From the NCBI GenBank assembly GCA_963825405.1, contig CAWGTB010000016.1:62001-126000 (forward strand): a DNA stretch of 64,000 nt, written 5' to 3'. The notes beneath the pieces were generated by a model that searched no databases, had not been told where the DNA came from, and worked only from the letters and a program-made list of their open reading frames with translations. Every line of letters begins with the position of its first letter. Within the stretch, counting starts at the first letter, position 1. Both the position numbers and the translations under genes were made by a program. Origin of the DNA: JACPNO01 sp963825405 (GTDB lineage Bacteria > Acidobacteriota > Terriglobia > Bryobacterales > Bryobacteraceae). Positions 45,389 through 54,788 of the stretch are shown here, piece by piece.

Positions 45389-46479
45389 TTTTCAGCCCGC
45401 GACGCGCGTGATTTTTGGCGAGGGCGAATTCGCGAGCCTGGGGCCGCTGGCACGGGAATTGGGATTTCGCCGGACGCTGCTCGTCGCCGATCCCGGCATG
45501 GTCGCCGCCGGCTACGTAGAAGAAGCCGCGAGCAACTTGCGCAATGCCGGCTGCGAGACAGTGCGCTTTCACGACTTCGACGCCAACCCCGATAGCGCCA
45601 TGGTCGAGGCCGGACGGGTTTTCGCCGCGCCGCAAAATATCGATTCGATCGTGGCGCTCGGCGGCGGCAGCTCGCTCGATTGCGCCAAGGGCATCAATTT
45701 CCTGCTGACCAACGGCGGAAAAATGCAGGATTATCAGGGCTTCGGTAAAGCCACGCGCCCGATGCTGCCGATGATCGGTGTGCCTACGACGGCGGGTACC
45801 GGCAGCGAAGCGCAATCCTACGCGCTGATTTCTGATGCGCAAACGCATGTCAAAATGGCGTGCGGCGATCCTAAAGCCGCCTTTCGCGCGGTCATTCTGG
45901 ATCCATTGCTCACCGCCACTCAGCCGCGCGCACGTCCGCGCCGCTGCCGGCTACGACGCCATTTCGCACGCCGTCGAAACCTACGTGACCAGCAAACGAA
46001 ACGCGCTTTCGGAGTGTTACTCGCGGCAGGCGTGGCACCTGCTCGCAGCGTCTTTCGAAAAAGTAATGGCCGATCCCGGCGATCGCGAAGCCCTGGCAGG
46101 CATGCAACTGGGCGCGTATTTTGCCGGCGCCGCAATCGAGAATTCCATGCTGGGCGCAACCCACGCTTGCGCCAACCCGCTCACGGCGCATTACGGGACA
46201 GTGCACGGCGTGGCCATCGCCGCGCTGCTCGTGCATGCCGTGCGATGGAATGCACCGGCCGCAGCCGGGCGCTACGCGGAGCTGTCCGATAATTTGCCGA
46301 AGCATCTGGAGCAGATGGCAGCAGCAGCCGGCCTCGCCACCCGCCTGAGCGCACTCGGCGTGCCGCGCCAGGATCTGCCGCTGCTGGCGGACGAGGCGGC
46401 GGCGCAATGGACGGGCCGCTTCAATCCGCGGCCCTTCGATCGCGCCGGCGCGCTCGAGGTTTACGAATGCGCGTATTGA
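45330..46479 (+). CDS. Iron-containing alcohol dehydrogenase (one frameshift)
   Basis: Family text starts at FDFQPATRVIFGEGEFASLG. The only in-frame start found is ATG 45330, inside the VOC gene, so the real start is uncertain. NAD-binding: IVALGGGSSLDCAKGINFLL; next VPTTAGTGSEAQSYALISD. After an extra base at about 45930-45936 the frame resumes AAGYDAISHAVETYVTSKRN, holding metal-binding His and Asp, and later GAYFAGAAIENSMLGATHAC. Corrected length about 380 residues. It oxidises alcohols or reduces aldehydes/maleylacetate in the cytoplasm. The 3' end overlaps the next propeller gene by 13 bp. Confidence 0.87.
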
Positions 46480-47558
46480 TCGCCCTGCTCGCCGCGGTCG
46501 TATTGAACGCCGCACCGGCCGACGATTGGCCGCAGTTCCGTGGAAATCCCCGGCTCACCGGCGTCGCAACATCCACGCTGCCCAAGACGCTGAAGCTGCT
46601 CTGGACCTTCACCGCCGGCGACGCCATCGAATCCTCAGCGGCGATTGTAGACGGCACGGTTTATGTCGGCTCGCAATCCGGAGAGCTGTACGCCGTCGAT
46701 CTGGCTTCGGGCACACAGCGCTGGAAATACAAAACGCAGGATGGGATCGGCGAATCGTCTCCAGCCGTGTCCGACGGCCTGGTGTACGTCGGAGATTTAT
46801 CCGGCGTCCTGTACGCAGTACATGCGACCGATGGCTCGTTAGCCTGGAAATTTTCCACGCAAGCCGAAATCAAATCGTCGCCGGTGGTAGTGGGAGACAA
46901 AGTGCTGGCCGGCTCCTACGACGGCAACCTGTACTGCCTCAACGCTCGCACCGGCGCGCTGCTGTGGAAAGTCCACACCAACGGCTACGTGCACGCCACC
47001 CCGGCGGTGGCCGATGGCGTCGCCTACATTGCGGGCTGCGACGAAGTTTTTCGCGCGATCCGCATCGCCGATGGCAAAGAACTTTTTAACATCCCGGCCG
47101 GGGCCTATACCGGCGCGTCCCCGGCGCTCGCAAACACAGGTGCTTATTTCGGTACTTTCAACAACGACGTGCTGGCGCTGGACTTGAAAACGCGCCGCAT
47201 CTCCTGGCGCTACGAAAACGCCGAGCGCCATTTTCCGTTCTATTCTTCCGCGGCTTTGAGCGGCGGGAAGCTGGTGCTGGGCGGCCGCGACAAGATCGTG
47301 CATTGCCTCGATGTCAAAACCGGCAAGGCGCTGTGGACTTTTGCCACGCGCGCCCGCATTGATTCATCGCCCGCTATCATGGACGACCGCGTCTACCTTG
47401 GCTCGAATGATGGCCGCATTTATGTGCTGGATCTCGCCGCAGGAAAGAAGCTTTGGGAGTTCGACACGGGCGCGCCGCTATCCGCCTCACCGGCCGTGGC
47501 AGCGGGACGAATCGTGATCGGTTCGCAGGACGGCAAGCTGTATTGTTTTGGAGGCTGA
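46467..47558 (+). CDS. Secreted PQQ-like beta-propeller protein (4)
   Basis: 363 residues from ATG 46467, overlapping the alcohol dehydrogenase end. Signal peptide (LIALLAAVVLNAAPA), then DWPQFRGNPRLTGVATSTLP. Eight regular blades ending SGTQRWKYKTQ, DGSLAWKFSTQ, TGALLWKVHTN, RRISWRYENA, TGKALWTFATR and GKKLWEFDTG. BamB-like outer-membrane or periplasmic propeller with no added domain. Fourth of this kind within 8.4 kb. Convergent with the HD gene, 6 bp apart. Confidence 0.9.
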   Translation: MRVLIALLAAVVLNAAPADDWPQFRGNPRLTGVATSTLPKTLKLLWTFTAGDAIESSAAIVDGTVYVGSQSGELYAVDLASGTQRWKYKTQDGIGESSPAVSDGLVYVGDLSGVLYAVHATDGSLAWKFSTQAEIKSSPVVVGDKVLAGSYDGNLYCLNARTGALLWKVHTNGYVHATPAVADGVAYIAGCDEVFRAIRIADGKELFNIPAGAYTGASPALANTGAYFGTFNNDVLALDLKTRRISWRYENAERHFPFYSSAALSGGKLVLGGRDKIVHCLDVKTGKALWTFATRARIDSSPAIMDDRVYLGSNDGRIYVLDLAAGKKLWEFDTGAPLSASPAVAAGRIVIGSQDGKLYCFGG

Positions 47559-47564
47559 CTCCGC

Positions 47565-48131
47565 TCAGGCCGCGCCGGCCAAGCCTAGTTCCGCTGCTTT
47601 CCCCTGCATCGCGCGGATGCAGAAATCGATGTGCTGATCGACCTCGATCCCCATATCGCCGGCGCCGTTGACAATGTCGTCGCGGTTGACGGAGCGGGCG
47701 AAGGCTTTGTCTTTCATTTTCTTGCGCACCGATTTCACGTCCACTTCCATCACGCTGCGGCTGGGCTTTACCAGCGAAACGGCGGTGATGAATCCGGCCA
47801 GCTCGTCGCAGGCGAATAGCGTTTTTTGCAGCTTTGTCACCCGCGGCACGCCACTGAAATCGGCATGGGAAAGAATGGCCTGGCGGATCTCCTCATCAAT
47901 GCCGCGGGCGGCCAGGATGGGCTCGCCCTTCATGGGATGGTCGGGCAGGGTGGGGTGGATTTCCCAGTCGAAATCGTGCAGCAACGCGGTTACCGACCAC
48001 TTCGCTTCGTCCTCGCCATAATGCCGGGCGTAGCTGGTCACGCAGGCCTCCACCGCCAGCGCGTGCTTGCGCAGGCCTTCGGATTTGGTGTATTCGTGCA
48101 GGATTTCCAGGGCTTGTTCGCGGGTGATCAT
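47565..48131 (-). CDS. HD-domain hydrolase
   Basis: 188 residues. ALEILHEYTKSEGLRKHALA, then TALLHDFDWE with the HD metal pair and DHPMKGEPILAARGIDEEIR followed by AILSHAD. This matches the small HDIG-type predicted phosphohydrolases. The C-terminus (SRSVMEVDVKSVRKKMKDKA) is a helical extension common in the subgroup. Substrate unknown, perhaps nucleotides. Single-gene unit, divergent from the TonB-like gene. Confidence 0.87.
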   Translation of the reverse strand: MITREQALEILHEYTKSEGLRKHALAVEACVTSYARHYGEDEAKWSVTALLHDFDWEIHPTLPDHPMKGEPILAARGIDEEIRQAILSHADFSGVPRVTKLQKTLFACDELAGFITAVSLVKPSRSVMEVDVKSVRKKMKDKAFARSVNRDDIVNGAGDMGIEVDQHIDFCIRAMQGKAAELGLAGAA

Positions 48132-48326
48132 CGTCCTCCAGCTTAACCCAAACGATAACTCCGGTCTGGCGCCTTGGACCTCTATGATTTAACACGAAGA
48201 TTGCCAAATCCAGTCTCTGTCCCATCATCGAAAGGTAGTGTGGATGTGATAAACTTCGGGAGTGAAGGTCTGTGTTTCGGGATACTAAAAACCGGAACGC
48301 AATTGGGTTCGGATGCGTCGAACCGA

Positions 48327-49319
48327 ATGAGCGGCCAAAACATGCCGGACTTAACTCCACCAAATAGCGCCGATGATCATCTAGCCAGGCTGCTGGCTCC
48401 CAGCGTGGAAGAGCCCTGGTATCACTCGTTGATTCAGAGCATCAAGGACGTGGTGCGGCCACCGGTGTTGCCGCCTCTTGAAGTAACCTCCAAACCCATT
48501 GCTGTCAAAGACATTTGGGGCTTGTATGGCAAAGACAAGCGCTCCAACATGATGTCGCTGGCCATCCACGGCACGGCGGTTCTGCTGCTGTTCACTGTAG
48601 CCTCAAGCAAGACCGTGCAGATGAAAGCCAAGGCCGTGTTCAGCACGCTGGTCGAGCCGGATATCGCGCCTTACCTAGGCGCTGCTAAGAAGCAGCAGAG
48701 TGGCGGTGGCGGCGGTGGCGGCGATCGTTCTCCTCTACCCGCCCCCAAGGGCAAGCTGCCTAAGGCTTCCTTGAAACAATTCACGCCTCCCATGGTGGTG
48801 GTAAACAATCCCAATCCCAAGCTCATCATGGAGCCGACGATTGTGGCTCCGCCCGACGCCGTTTTGCCCAACGTGAATATGGCGAATTATGGCGATCCGC
48901 TGGCCAAGATTGGGCCGCTCTCGAACGGTCCTGGCTCGGGTGGCGGCATCGGCAATGGATCGGGTGGCGGCGTCGGCAGCGGCCGTGGCGGCGGTTTTGG
49001 ACCAGGTGAAGGCGGCGGCGTTGGCGGCGGTGCATATCGCGTCGGCGGCGGCGTTTCAGCCCCGGTACCCATTTTCAGACCCGATCCGGAATACTCCGAA
49101 GAAGCCCGCAAGGCCAAGTACTCCGGCACCGTGCTGCTGCAGGTGGTGGTGGATGTCGACGGCAAGACGCGCGACGTCCACGTGGTTCGCAGCCTCGGGC
49201 TGGGCCTGGACGAAAAGGCCATCGAAGCCGTGAATAAGTGGAAGTTCCGTCCTGGCTATAAGAACGGACAGCCGGTGGCCGTCCGCGCCACGATCGAAGT
49301 GAATTTCCGCCTGCTGTAA
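48327..49319 (+). CDS. TonB-family energy-transducing protein
   Basis: About 330 residues. ATG 48327 is chosen because text upstream to 48174 is unlike the family; ATG 48342 is also possible. A cytoplasmic N-terminus is followed by a membrane helix (SLAIHGTAVLLLFTVA), then a periplasmic linker with several Gly-rich runs (about residues 180-245) and a C-terminal TonB domain (PDPEYSEEARKAKYSGTVLL, VVRSLGLGLDEKAIEAVNKW, KFRPGYKNGQPVA). The long N-terminus ahead of the anchor is typical for Acidobacteriota. No ExbB/ExbD or receptor genes are adjacent. Confidence 0.87.
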   Translation: MSGQNMPDLTPPNSADDHLARLLAPSVEEPWYHSLIQSIKDVVRPPVLPPLEVTSKPIAVKDIWGLYGKDKRSNMMSLAIHGTAVLLLFTVASSKTVQMKAKAVFSTLVEPDIAPYLGAAKKQQSGGGGGGGDRSPLPAPKGKLPKASLKQFTPPMVVVNNPNPKLIMEPTIVAPPDAVLPNVNMANYGDPLAKIGPLSNGPGSGGGIGNGSGGGVGSGRGGGFGPGEGGGVGGGAYRVGGGVSAPVPIFRPDPEYSEEARKAKYSGTVLLQVVVDVDGKTRDVHVVRSLGLGLDEKAIEAVNKWKFRPGYKNGQPVAVRATIEVNFRLL

Positions 49320-49391
49320 CTTTTTCCCGGCTCGGCAGTTCTTCCTGATGTGACCCGGGCTTTTATACTCATCACCATTTATTCGGGCAGA

Positions 49392-49413
49392 GGGCGGGTT
49401 TGAAACCCCGCCC
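49392..49413. repeat. Palindromic repeat family P, intergenic copy
   Basis: GGGCGGGTTT (49392-49401), one G, then AAACCCCGCCC with one extra C in the right arm. It lies between the convergent TonB-like and hypothetical genes. Same element as the copy at 3049-3069. Confidence 0.6.
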
Positions 49414-49415
49414 TA

Positions 49416-49760
49416 CTATCTTTTCGCTGCGGTCCAGGTGCCTTTGCCCATGTCACCCAGGTCAAGGGTACCCTTCATCTTGGTGGGATTCTCGATCTTG
49501 CCTTTGTAGCGGACTACGCCATTGGCGCCTGAAGGCTCGAAGCTGAACTCAATCGCGTCGCCCTTCACGGTGCCCGTGAGTTTGGCTTCGCCCAGCGCCC
49601 CTGAATAAGTACCAGTCAGTTTCTCGCCGTCCTGGTGAAACACGAAGGATGGGCTGCCGCTGCCGGCATCGCTGTCCACCGAGAATTCCCAGTTGCCCGA
49701 AATGTCAGCCGCGAGCGCTACGCACACGCTCAGCACCGCGGCAAGCACCAGCTTCCGCAT
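49416..49760 (-). CDS. Small secreted beta-barrel-like protein
   Basis: 114 residues from ATG 49760, signal peptide LVLAAVLSVCVALAADI. The rest reads SGNWEFSVDSDAGSGSPSFV, HQDGEKLTGTYSGALGEAKL, TGTVKGDAIEFSFEPSG, like a lipocalin-type small barrel recurring as a C-terminal module in Acidobacterial proteins (compare the end of the ankyrin protein at 40548). Ligand unknown. Starts 4 bp after the cupin gene stop. Confidence 0.75.
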   Translation of the reverse strand: MRKLVLAAVLSVCVALAADISGNWEFSVDSDAGSGSPSFVFHQDGEKLTGTYSGALGEAKLTGTVKGDAIEFSFEPSGANGVVRYKGKIENPTKMKGTLDLGDMGKGTWTAAKR

Positions 49761-49764
49761 ACGG

Positions 49765-50118
49765 TTAGCGGCCTCCGCGCAGGTAGGCGTCGTCTCCGCG
49801 AATCCAATCCTCGCGAATCGGACTGAACAGATCGACGGCCACCGAGTCTTCAAGCGCTTCCACCATGTGCGGCGCGTGCGGAGGGATTTGCATGGACTCG
49901 CCGGGTTGCAGGATCGTTTCCTCTCCAGCGATCACGAAGCGCATCCGGCCGCTCTCCAGCATGCTGATCTGCTCATTCACATGGCTGTGCAGCGGCACGA
50001 TCGCACCCTTGGCGAGGCGCAGCCGCGCGACCGTAATATTCTCGCCGTGAATGACTTTGCGGCCCACCAGCGCGTTCATCTGCTCTTCCGGCATGGCGTT
50101 CCAGTTGTGGTGCTTCAT
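49765..50118 (-). CDS. Cupin-domain protein
   Basis: 117 residues from ATG 50118. Cupin motif 1: VPLHSHVNEQISMLESGRMRF; motif 2: LQPGESMQIPPHAPHMVEAL, with the two His, Gln/Glu and His metal ligands in place. It belongs to small single-domain cupins, often sugar or phenolic binding. The divergent neighbour is the nucleotide-sugar gene at 50147, 28 bp away. Cotranscribed with the small secreted protein. Confidence 0.9.
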   Translation of the reverse strand: MKHHNWNAMPEEQMNALVGRKVIHGENITVARLRLAKGAIVPLHSHVNEQISMLESGRMRFVIAGEETILQPGESMQIPPHAPHMVEALEDSVAVDLFSPIREDWIRGDDAYLRGGR

Positions 50119-50146
50119 AACGAACCGGTATTCTATCATGAGGACC

Positions 50147-50900
50147 ATGAAGGGTATCGTGCTAGCGGGCGGCAGCGGGAGCCGATTATTTCCCCTCACC
50201 AAAATCACCAACAAACATTTGCTGCCGATCTACGATAAGCCCATGATTTACTATCCGATCCAGACCCTTGTGGACGCCGGCATCCGGGACATTCTGGTGG
50301 TCACCGGCGGCAAGAATTCCGGCGATTTTCTGCGCCTGCTCGCCAACGGCAAGGAGTTCGGCCTGAAACACATCGGCTACACCTACCAGGAAGGCGAGGG
50401 CGGCATCGCCGACGCCCTAGCGCTGGCGGAACATTTCTGCCGATGGCGACAAAGTCTGCGTGATTCTGGGCGACAACATCATCGAGGGCAACATCCGCGC
50501 CGCGGTGGACGAGTTCGGCCGCCAGCCGCAAGGCGCTCGCATCCTGCTGAAGGAAGTGCCCGATGCCGGGCGGTTCGGCGTGGCGGAAATTCGCGGCAAC
50601 CGCATCGTGAACATCGAGGAAAAACCCAAGCATCCGAAATCCAACTACGCCGTGACGGGGATTTATCTGTACGACGCGACGGTTTTCGACAAGATCCGAA
50701 CGCTGGTGCCTTCGGGGCGCGGCGAGCTCGAAATCACCGATGTCAACAACGCCTACATCGGTGAAGGTTCCATGACATTTTCCTATCTTGAAGGCTGGTG
50801 GACCGACGCCGGCACTTTCGAATCGCTGCTGCGCGCCGGCAATCTGGTTGCCCAGACGCGCGAGCGCGCTGCCGAGGCGCTGCAGCAGGCGGGCACCTAG
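50147..50900 (+). CDS. rmlA: Glucose-1-phosphate thymidylyltransferase, short form (one frameshift)
   Basis: ATG 50147 with GAGG upstream. MKGIVLAGGSGSRLFPLTKI is the nucleotide loop; LLPIYDKPMIYYPIQTLVDA and GDNIIEGNIRAAVDEFGRQP follow. An extra base at about 50438-50441 lies between ALALAEHF and DGDKVCVILGDN. Ends with LEGWWTDAGTFESLLRAGNL. About 250 residues, the short form without the extra C-terminal helices of classic RmlA. Makes dTDP-glucose from glucose-1-phosphate and dTTP. First gene of the rhamnose/glycan locus. Confidence 0.9.
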
Positions 50901-50901
50901 C

Positions 50902-51465
50902 ATGGCCACCAAGGCAACGGCAGTTTCCGGAGCCGTCGGCATCGCCGTGCCGCACTGCGAAAAAGGCATTGGCGCGGTAATCACATCGCCCGATTCCAAG
51001 CATTTGATTGCGGGCGTGCGCGTGTCGCCGCTGACGCTGTGGCCCGACGATCGCGGGCATTTCCTCGAAGTGCAGCGCTTCGGCCAAGGCCTGGCGGCCG
51101 CGTTTCCGGCGGCCTCCACGCAAGTTTCAGCGGCAGTGAATTATCCGGGCACCATCAAGGCGTTCCACTTCCACCGCCATCAGACCGATTGCTGGACGCC
51201 GGTGGCAGGGATGCTGCAGGTGGCGCTGGTCGATCTGCGCGAGGGCTCGGCCACGTTCGGCGCACGCAACACGTTCTATGTCGGCGCGCTGCGGCCGTGG
51301 CAAATTCTGATTCCGCCCGGTGTGGGGCACGGCTACAAAGTTTTGGGCGCCGAGCCGGCTCTGCTGGTGTATCTGACCGATCGTTTTTACGACCCGAGCG
51401 ACGAAGGCCGCATCGCCTACGACGACGCCCACATTCATTACGACTGGGAAACGCAGCACAAATAG
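50902..51465 (+). CDS. rmlC: dTDP-4-dehydrorhamnose 3,5-epimerase family protein
   Basis: 187 residues from ATG 50902, one base after the rmlA stop. RmlC cupin features: LWPDDRGHFLEVQRFGQGLA, VSAAVNYPGTIKAFHFHRHQ, TDCWTPVAGMLQVALVDLRE and IPPGVGHGYKVLGAEPALLV. The catalytic His (AFHFHRHQ) is present. Slightly divergent from classic RmlC, so a related sugar epimerase is possible. It sits between rmlA and rmlB. Confidence 0.88.
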   Translation: MATKATAVSGAVGIAVPHCEKGIGAVITSPDSKHLIAGVRVSPLTLWPDDRGHFLEVQRFGQGLAAAFPAASTQVSAAVNYPGTIKAFHFHRHQTDCWTPVAGMLQVALVDLREGSATFGARNTFYVGALRPWQILIPPGVGHGYKVLGAEPALLVYLTDRFYDPSDEGRIAYDDAHIHYDWETQHK

Positions 51466-51468
51466 CCC

Positions 51469-52492
51469 GTGAAGATCATCGTCACCGGCGGCGCGGGGTT
51501 CATCGGCTCGGCATTCGTGCGGCTGGCCCTGGCCGAAGGCGCGCGCGTCGTCAATCTGGATAAGCTCACCTACGCCGGCAATCTGGAAAATCTGGAATCG
51601 GTCGCTCAGCTTCCGGCCTACCGGTTTGTGCATGGCGATATCTGCGATGCCGTGTTGGTGAACGATTTATTTTCCAGCGAAAAGCCCAACGCCGTAGTGC
51701 ACTTCGCCGCGGAGTCCCACGTGGATCGCAGCATTCTCGAGCCCAGCCCGGCGTTTGAAACCAATTTGCGGGGAACGTTTACGCTGCTCGAGGCCGCGCG
51801 CGTGCACCGCCTGCCCCGGTTCATTCACGTTTCGACCGACGAAGTATACGGCTCAATTCCCGCTCCCCGCCGAGGCCGATGAAAACTTTCCGCTTAATCC
51901 CTCCAGCCCGTATTCGGCGACGAAGGCCGGCTCGGATTTGCTGGCGCGCTCTTACTTCACTACGTACGGGACGCCGGTGATCGTAACGCGCGCGTCCAAC
52001 AATTACGGGCCGTATCAGTTTCCGGAGAAACTAATTCCGCTGATGATCTCGAACGCCTTCGAAGACCGCGCCTTGCCGGTCTACGGCGATGGCATGCAGG
52101 TGCGCGACTGGCTATACGTGGACGACCATTGCCGCGCCATTCACGCGCTCCTGGCGAAGGGCCATCCCGGTGAAATCTACAACATCGGAGGCAGCGCTGC
52201 GCTCGCTAACCTCGATGTCGTGCACCGGATTTTAGCTGCTACCGGCAAACCGGAGACCCTGATACGCAGCGTCGCGGACCGGCCCGGGCACGACCGCCGC
52301 TACGCGCTATCGAGCGCCAAGCTGATGCGCGAGACGGGGTGGGCGCCGGCAGTGTCCTTCGAAGACGGCCTGGCTCGGACCGTCGCGTGGTATCGCGAAA
52401 ATACCGGCTGGGTCGAGCGCGTGAAATCCGGCGATTACCGCGATTACTACGCGCGCAATTATGACAACCGGCGCGCCGGCGCCCAAGAGTAA
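51469..52492 (+). CDS. rmlB: dTDP-glucose 4,6-dehydratase (one frameshift)
   Basis: GTG start 3 bp after rmlC. MKIIVTGGAGFIGSAFVRLA is the NAD site; FAAESHVDRSILEPSPAFET and HVSTDEVYGS carry the catalytic Thr-Asp-Glu. An extra base at about 51856 shifts the frame; it resumes FPLPAEADENFPLNPSSPYS with catalytic YSATKAGSDLLARSY. Substrate text RASNNYGPYQFPEKLIPLMI follows. Corrected length about 340 residues. Forms dTDP-4-keto-6-deoxyglucose. No rmlD is seen in the window, so the end sugar may not be rhamnose unless rmlD is elsewhere. Confidence 0.93.
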
Positions 52493-52495
52493 GCC

Positions 52496-53556
52496 ATGCG
52501 CGTGGCTCTGGACGCCACTCCGCTGACGCTCACGACTGGCGGCCTCGCCCGTTATACGGCCGAACTGGCGCGGGCGTTGGCGGCGGAGTACGACCGCGAA
52601 GATTTCTTTCTGCTCAGTGACCAGCCCTTCGCCATGCCACCGGGCAGTTCGACAAACTTGTGCGCTGGCCGCCTGCCGCAAACTTGGGCGGACCGCAAGT
52701 GGTGGGCATACGGCCTGAACCGCGAAATGGATCGCCTGGAATGCGACGTGTTCCACGGCACCAATTTTGAAGTGCCGTATCTGGCACAGCGCCCCAGCGT
52801 GCTCACCGTGCATGATCTTTCTCCCTGGATGAACCGGGAGTGGCATTCCTCCGCCGACCGCGTGCGCCGCCGCACGCCATGGCTGATCGGCCTGGGCATC
52901 GCCACCATGATCGTGACCGTCAGCGATGCAGTCCGCACGCAGGCGATCGAGTATTTCGGCATCGCGCCCAACCGCATTATGACCGTGCCGCTGGCGGCGT
53001 CGGAGAATTTCCGTCCGGTTGCGGTGCCCGTAACGCGCCCGTATTTTCTTTTTGCCGGAACGCTCGAGCCGCGCAAGAATATCGCCGCGCTGGTCGAAGC
53101 CTGGCGGGCGCTGCGACGCGACGCCGATGTCGATCTGGTGCTCGCCGGCCGGCGCCGCGATGACTTTACCGAAGTGCCGCCAGAGCCCGGCCTGCTGGTG
53201 GCGGGCGAAGTCAGTGACGAGGAACTGGCCACGCTTTACTCCGGTGCGATTGCGTTCGTGTTCCCATCGCTTTATGAAGGTTTTGGCTTGCCGGTGCTTG
53301 AAGCTATGCAGTGCGGCGCGTGCGTGATCATTTCGCGCGATGCCGCGGTCGCCGAAGTGGCGGGCGGCGCGGCCATCCGCTGTACTCAGGCGGAGCTGCA
53401 TGACAGCTATGCGCTCGGTGCTGGCAAATCCGGAATGGGCGCAGGAATGGCGGCGGCGAGCAGTGCAGCGCGCGACGCGAATTTTCCTGGGCGCGCACGG
53501 CGCGGCGGACGCGGGAGGTGTATGACGAAGCCCAACGGCGATTCGCCTGCTCCTGA
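52496..53556 (+). CDS. Family 4 glycosyltransferase (two frameshifts)
   Basis: MRVALDATPLTLTTGGLARY is a GT4 start; HDLSPWMNREWHSSADRVRR, TVSDAVRTQAIEYFGI, FAGTLEPRKNIAALVEAWRA and PSLYEGFGLPVLEAMQCGAC (EX7E) follow. The uncorrected frame then runs on and fuses with the next glycosyltransferase. Two extra bases, near 53408 and 53481, restore the normal C-terminus: MRSVLANPEWAQEWRRRAVQ and then FSWARTARRTREVYDEAQRR, ending at TGA 53554-53556. Corrected length about 352 residues. Transfers a sugar from a nucleotide donor to a growing glycan on the cytoplasmic face. Confidence 0.87.
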
Positions 53557-54727
53557 GCGGGCGCGCGCCCTGTTCCTCGCGCCCGAAGCGCCGTATCCGG
53601 TCGAAGGCGGCGGGGCGCTGCGCGCGGCTTCGCTGTTCGAATACCTCGCCGCGCGCTATCAGGTGGACGTGATCGTGTTCCGCGAGCCGGGAGCGCCAGA
53701 TCCGGCATCGCTCTTTCCCGCCGGACGCGCCCGCGTCATTCATGTGATCGATCTCCCGCCTCATCGCGGCACCCTGATGGCACGAAGCCTGCGCAATGCC
53801 GGCCGGCTGCTGCGCCGCAGCACGCCGCTGGTCGATCGCTTCAGTGGCTTTGGCAATCGCGTTGCCGCATTCATTCGAGAACAGACTTACCAAGTGGCCC
53901 TTATCGAGCACTTCTGGTGTGCGCCGTACGTCGAACAAGTCTCATCTGCCGCCAAGCTCACGGTCTTGGATCTGCAGAATGTGGAATCCGTGCTGCACGC
54001 ACGCTGCGCAAAATCGGAGCGGGGAGCGATGGCGTTGGCGCACTACGGCTTTGCCCGCGCGTGCATGGCGCTGGAGAAAAAATGGCTGCCGCGCTTCGAC
54101 CGGCTGCTGGTGGCTTCGCCGGATGATGCGCGTAGCGTGGAGGCCATTTCACCGGGCTCCCGGATTCAGGTCTACCCCAACGCCATTCCCGCCATCGCCC
54201 TGCCCGACCGCGCGGAGCAGGACGTGATCGCATTTTCGGGAAACTTCAGCTACCACCCTAACGTCTCTGGACTTGAGTTCTTCGTGTCGAAGATCTGGCC
54301 GGATTTGCGCGCCCAGTGGCCCAATCTGGTGATGCGGCTAATCGGCAAGAACCCGGAAAGCGTACGGGGTATCGTCAAGGCTGACCCGCGTATTCAGCTT
54401 TCCGGACGCGTCGAGAACGCGGTCGAAGACTTGGCGGCAGCGAAAGTGGTAGTGGTGCCGCTGCTCGCCGGTAGCGGCACGCGGCTGAAAATTATCGAGG
54501 CCTGGGCCGCCGGGCGCGCCGTGGTGTCCACGCGTATCGGTGCCGAAGGCTTGCCCGCGCGCGATGGCGAGAATATCCTGCTGGCGGATGAGCCTGCAGG
54601 TTTTGCCGAGGCAGTTGGCAGGCTACTTTCGTCGCCGGCCGAGCGCGCTCGTCTGGGCCATGCGGGACGAGCTTTGTTCGAGTTGCAGTTTACCTGGGAA
54701 CGCGTTTGGGAAACGCTGGACTTGTGA
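53522..54727 (+). CDS. Family 4 glycosyltransferase
   Basis: About 401 residues from ATG 53522, overlapping the corrected end of the previous gene. ALFLAPEAPYPVEGGGALRA opens it. VAFSGNFSYHPNVSGLEFFV-like text (IAFSGNFSYHPN) and VVVPLLAGSGTRLKIIEAWA with VSTRIGAEGLPARDGENILL define the donor-binding half seen in PelF/sugar-transferase PEP-CTERM-like GT4 enzymes. The apparent 743-residue two-enzyme protein in the raw sequence is an artefact of the two frameshifts upstream. Confidence 0.88.
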   Translation: MTKPNGDSPAPERARALFLAPEAPYPVEGGGALRAASLFEYLAARYQVDVIVFREPGAPDPASLFPAGRARVIHVIDLPPHRGTLMARSLRNAGRLLRRSTPLVDRFSGFGNRVAAFIREQTYQVALIEHFWCAPYVEQVSSAAKLTVLDLQNVESVLHARCAKSERGAMALAHYGFARACMALEKKWLPRFDRLLVASPDDARSVEAISPGSRIQVYPNAIPAIALPDRAEQDVIAFSGNFSYHPNVSGLEFFVSKIWPDLRAQWPNLVMRLIGKNPESVRGIVKADPRIQLSGRVENAVEDLAAAKVVVVPLLAGSGTRLKIIEAWAAGRAVVSTRIGAEGLPARDGENILLADEPAGFAEAVGRLLSSPAERARLGHAGRALFELQFTWERVWETLDL

Positions 54728-54788
54728 GAAACTAAAGGTGCAAAGGCAACGTGAAGAGCAAGAGGATTTCGCAGCGCCCTGAATCCGA

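Noticed and set aside
48690..49050. Gly-rich low-complexity coding stretch
   Set aside because: Normal flexible periplasmic linker of a TonB-type protein.
52307..53938. 543-codon minus-strand frame over the glycosyltransferases
   Set aside because: Low-complexity Arg/His/Gln composition caused by high-GC third positions; the opposite strand encodes GT4 motifs.
52496..54727. Apparent 743-residue double glycosyltransferase
   Set aside because: The joint lacks the normal C-terminus of the first enzyme, which is found in the other frames; two single-base insertions create the false fusion.
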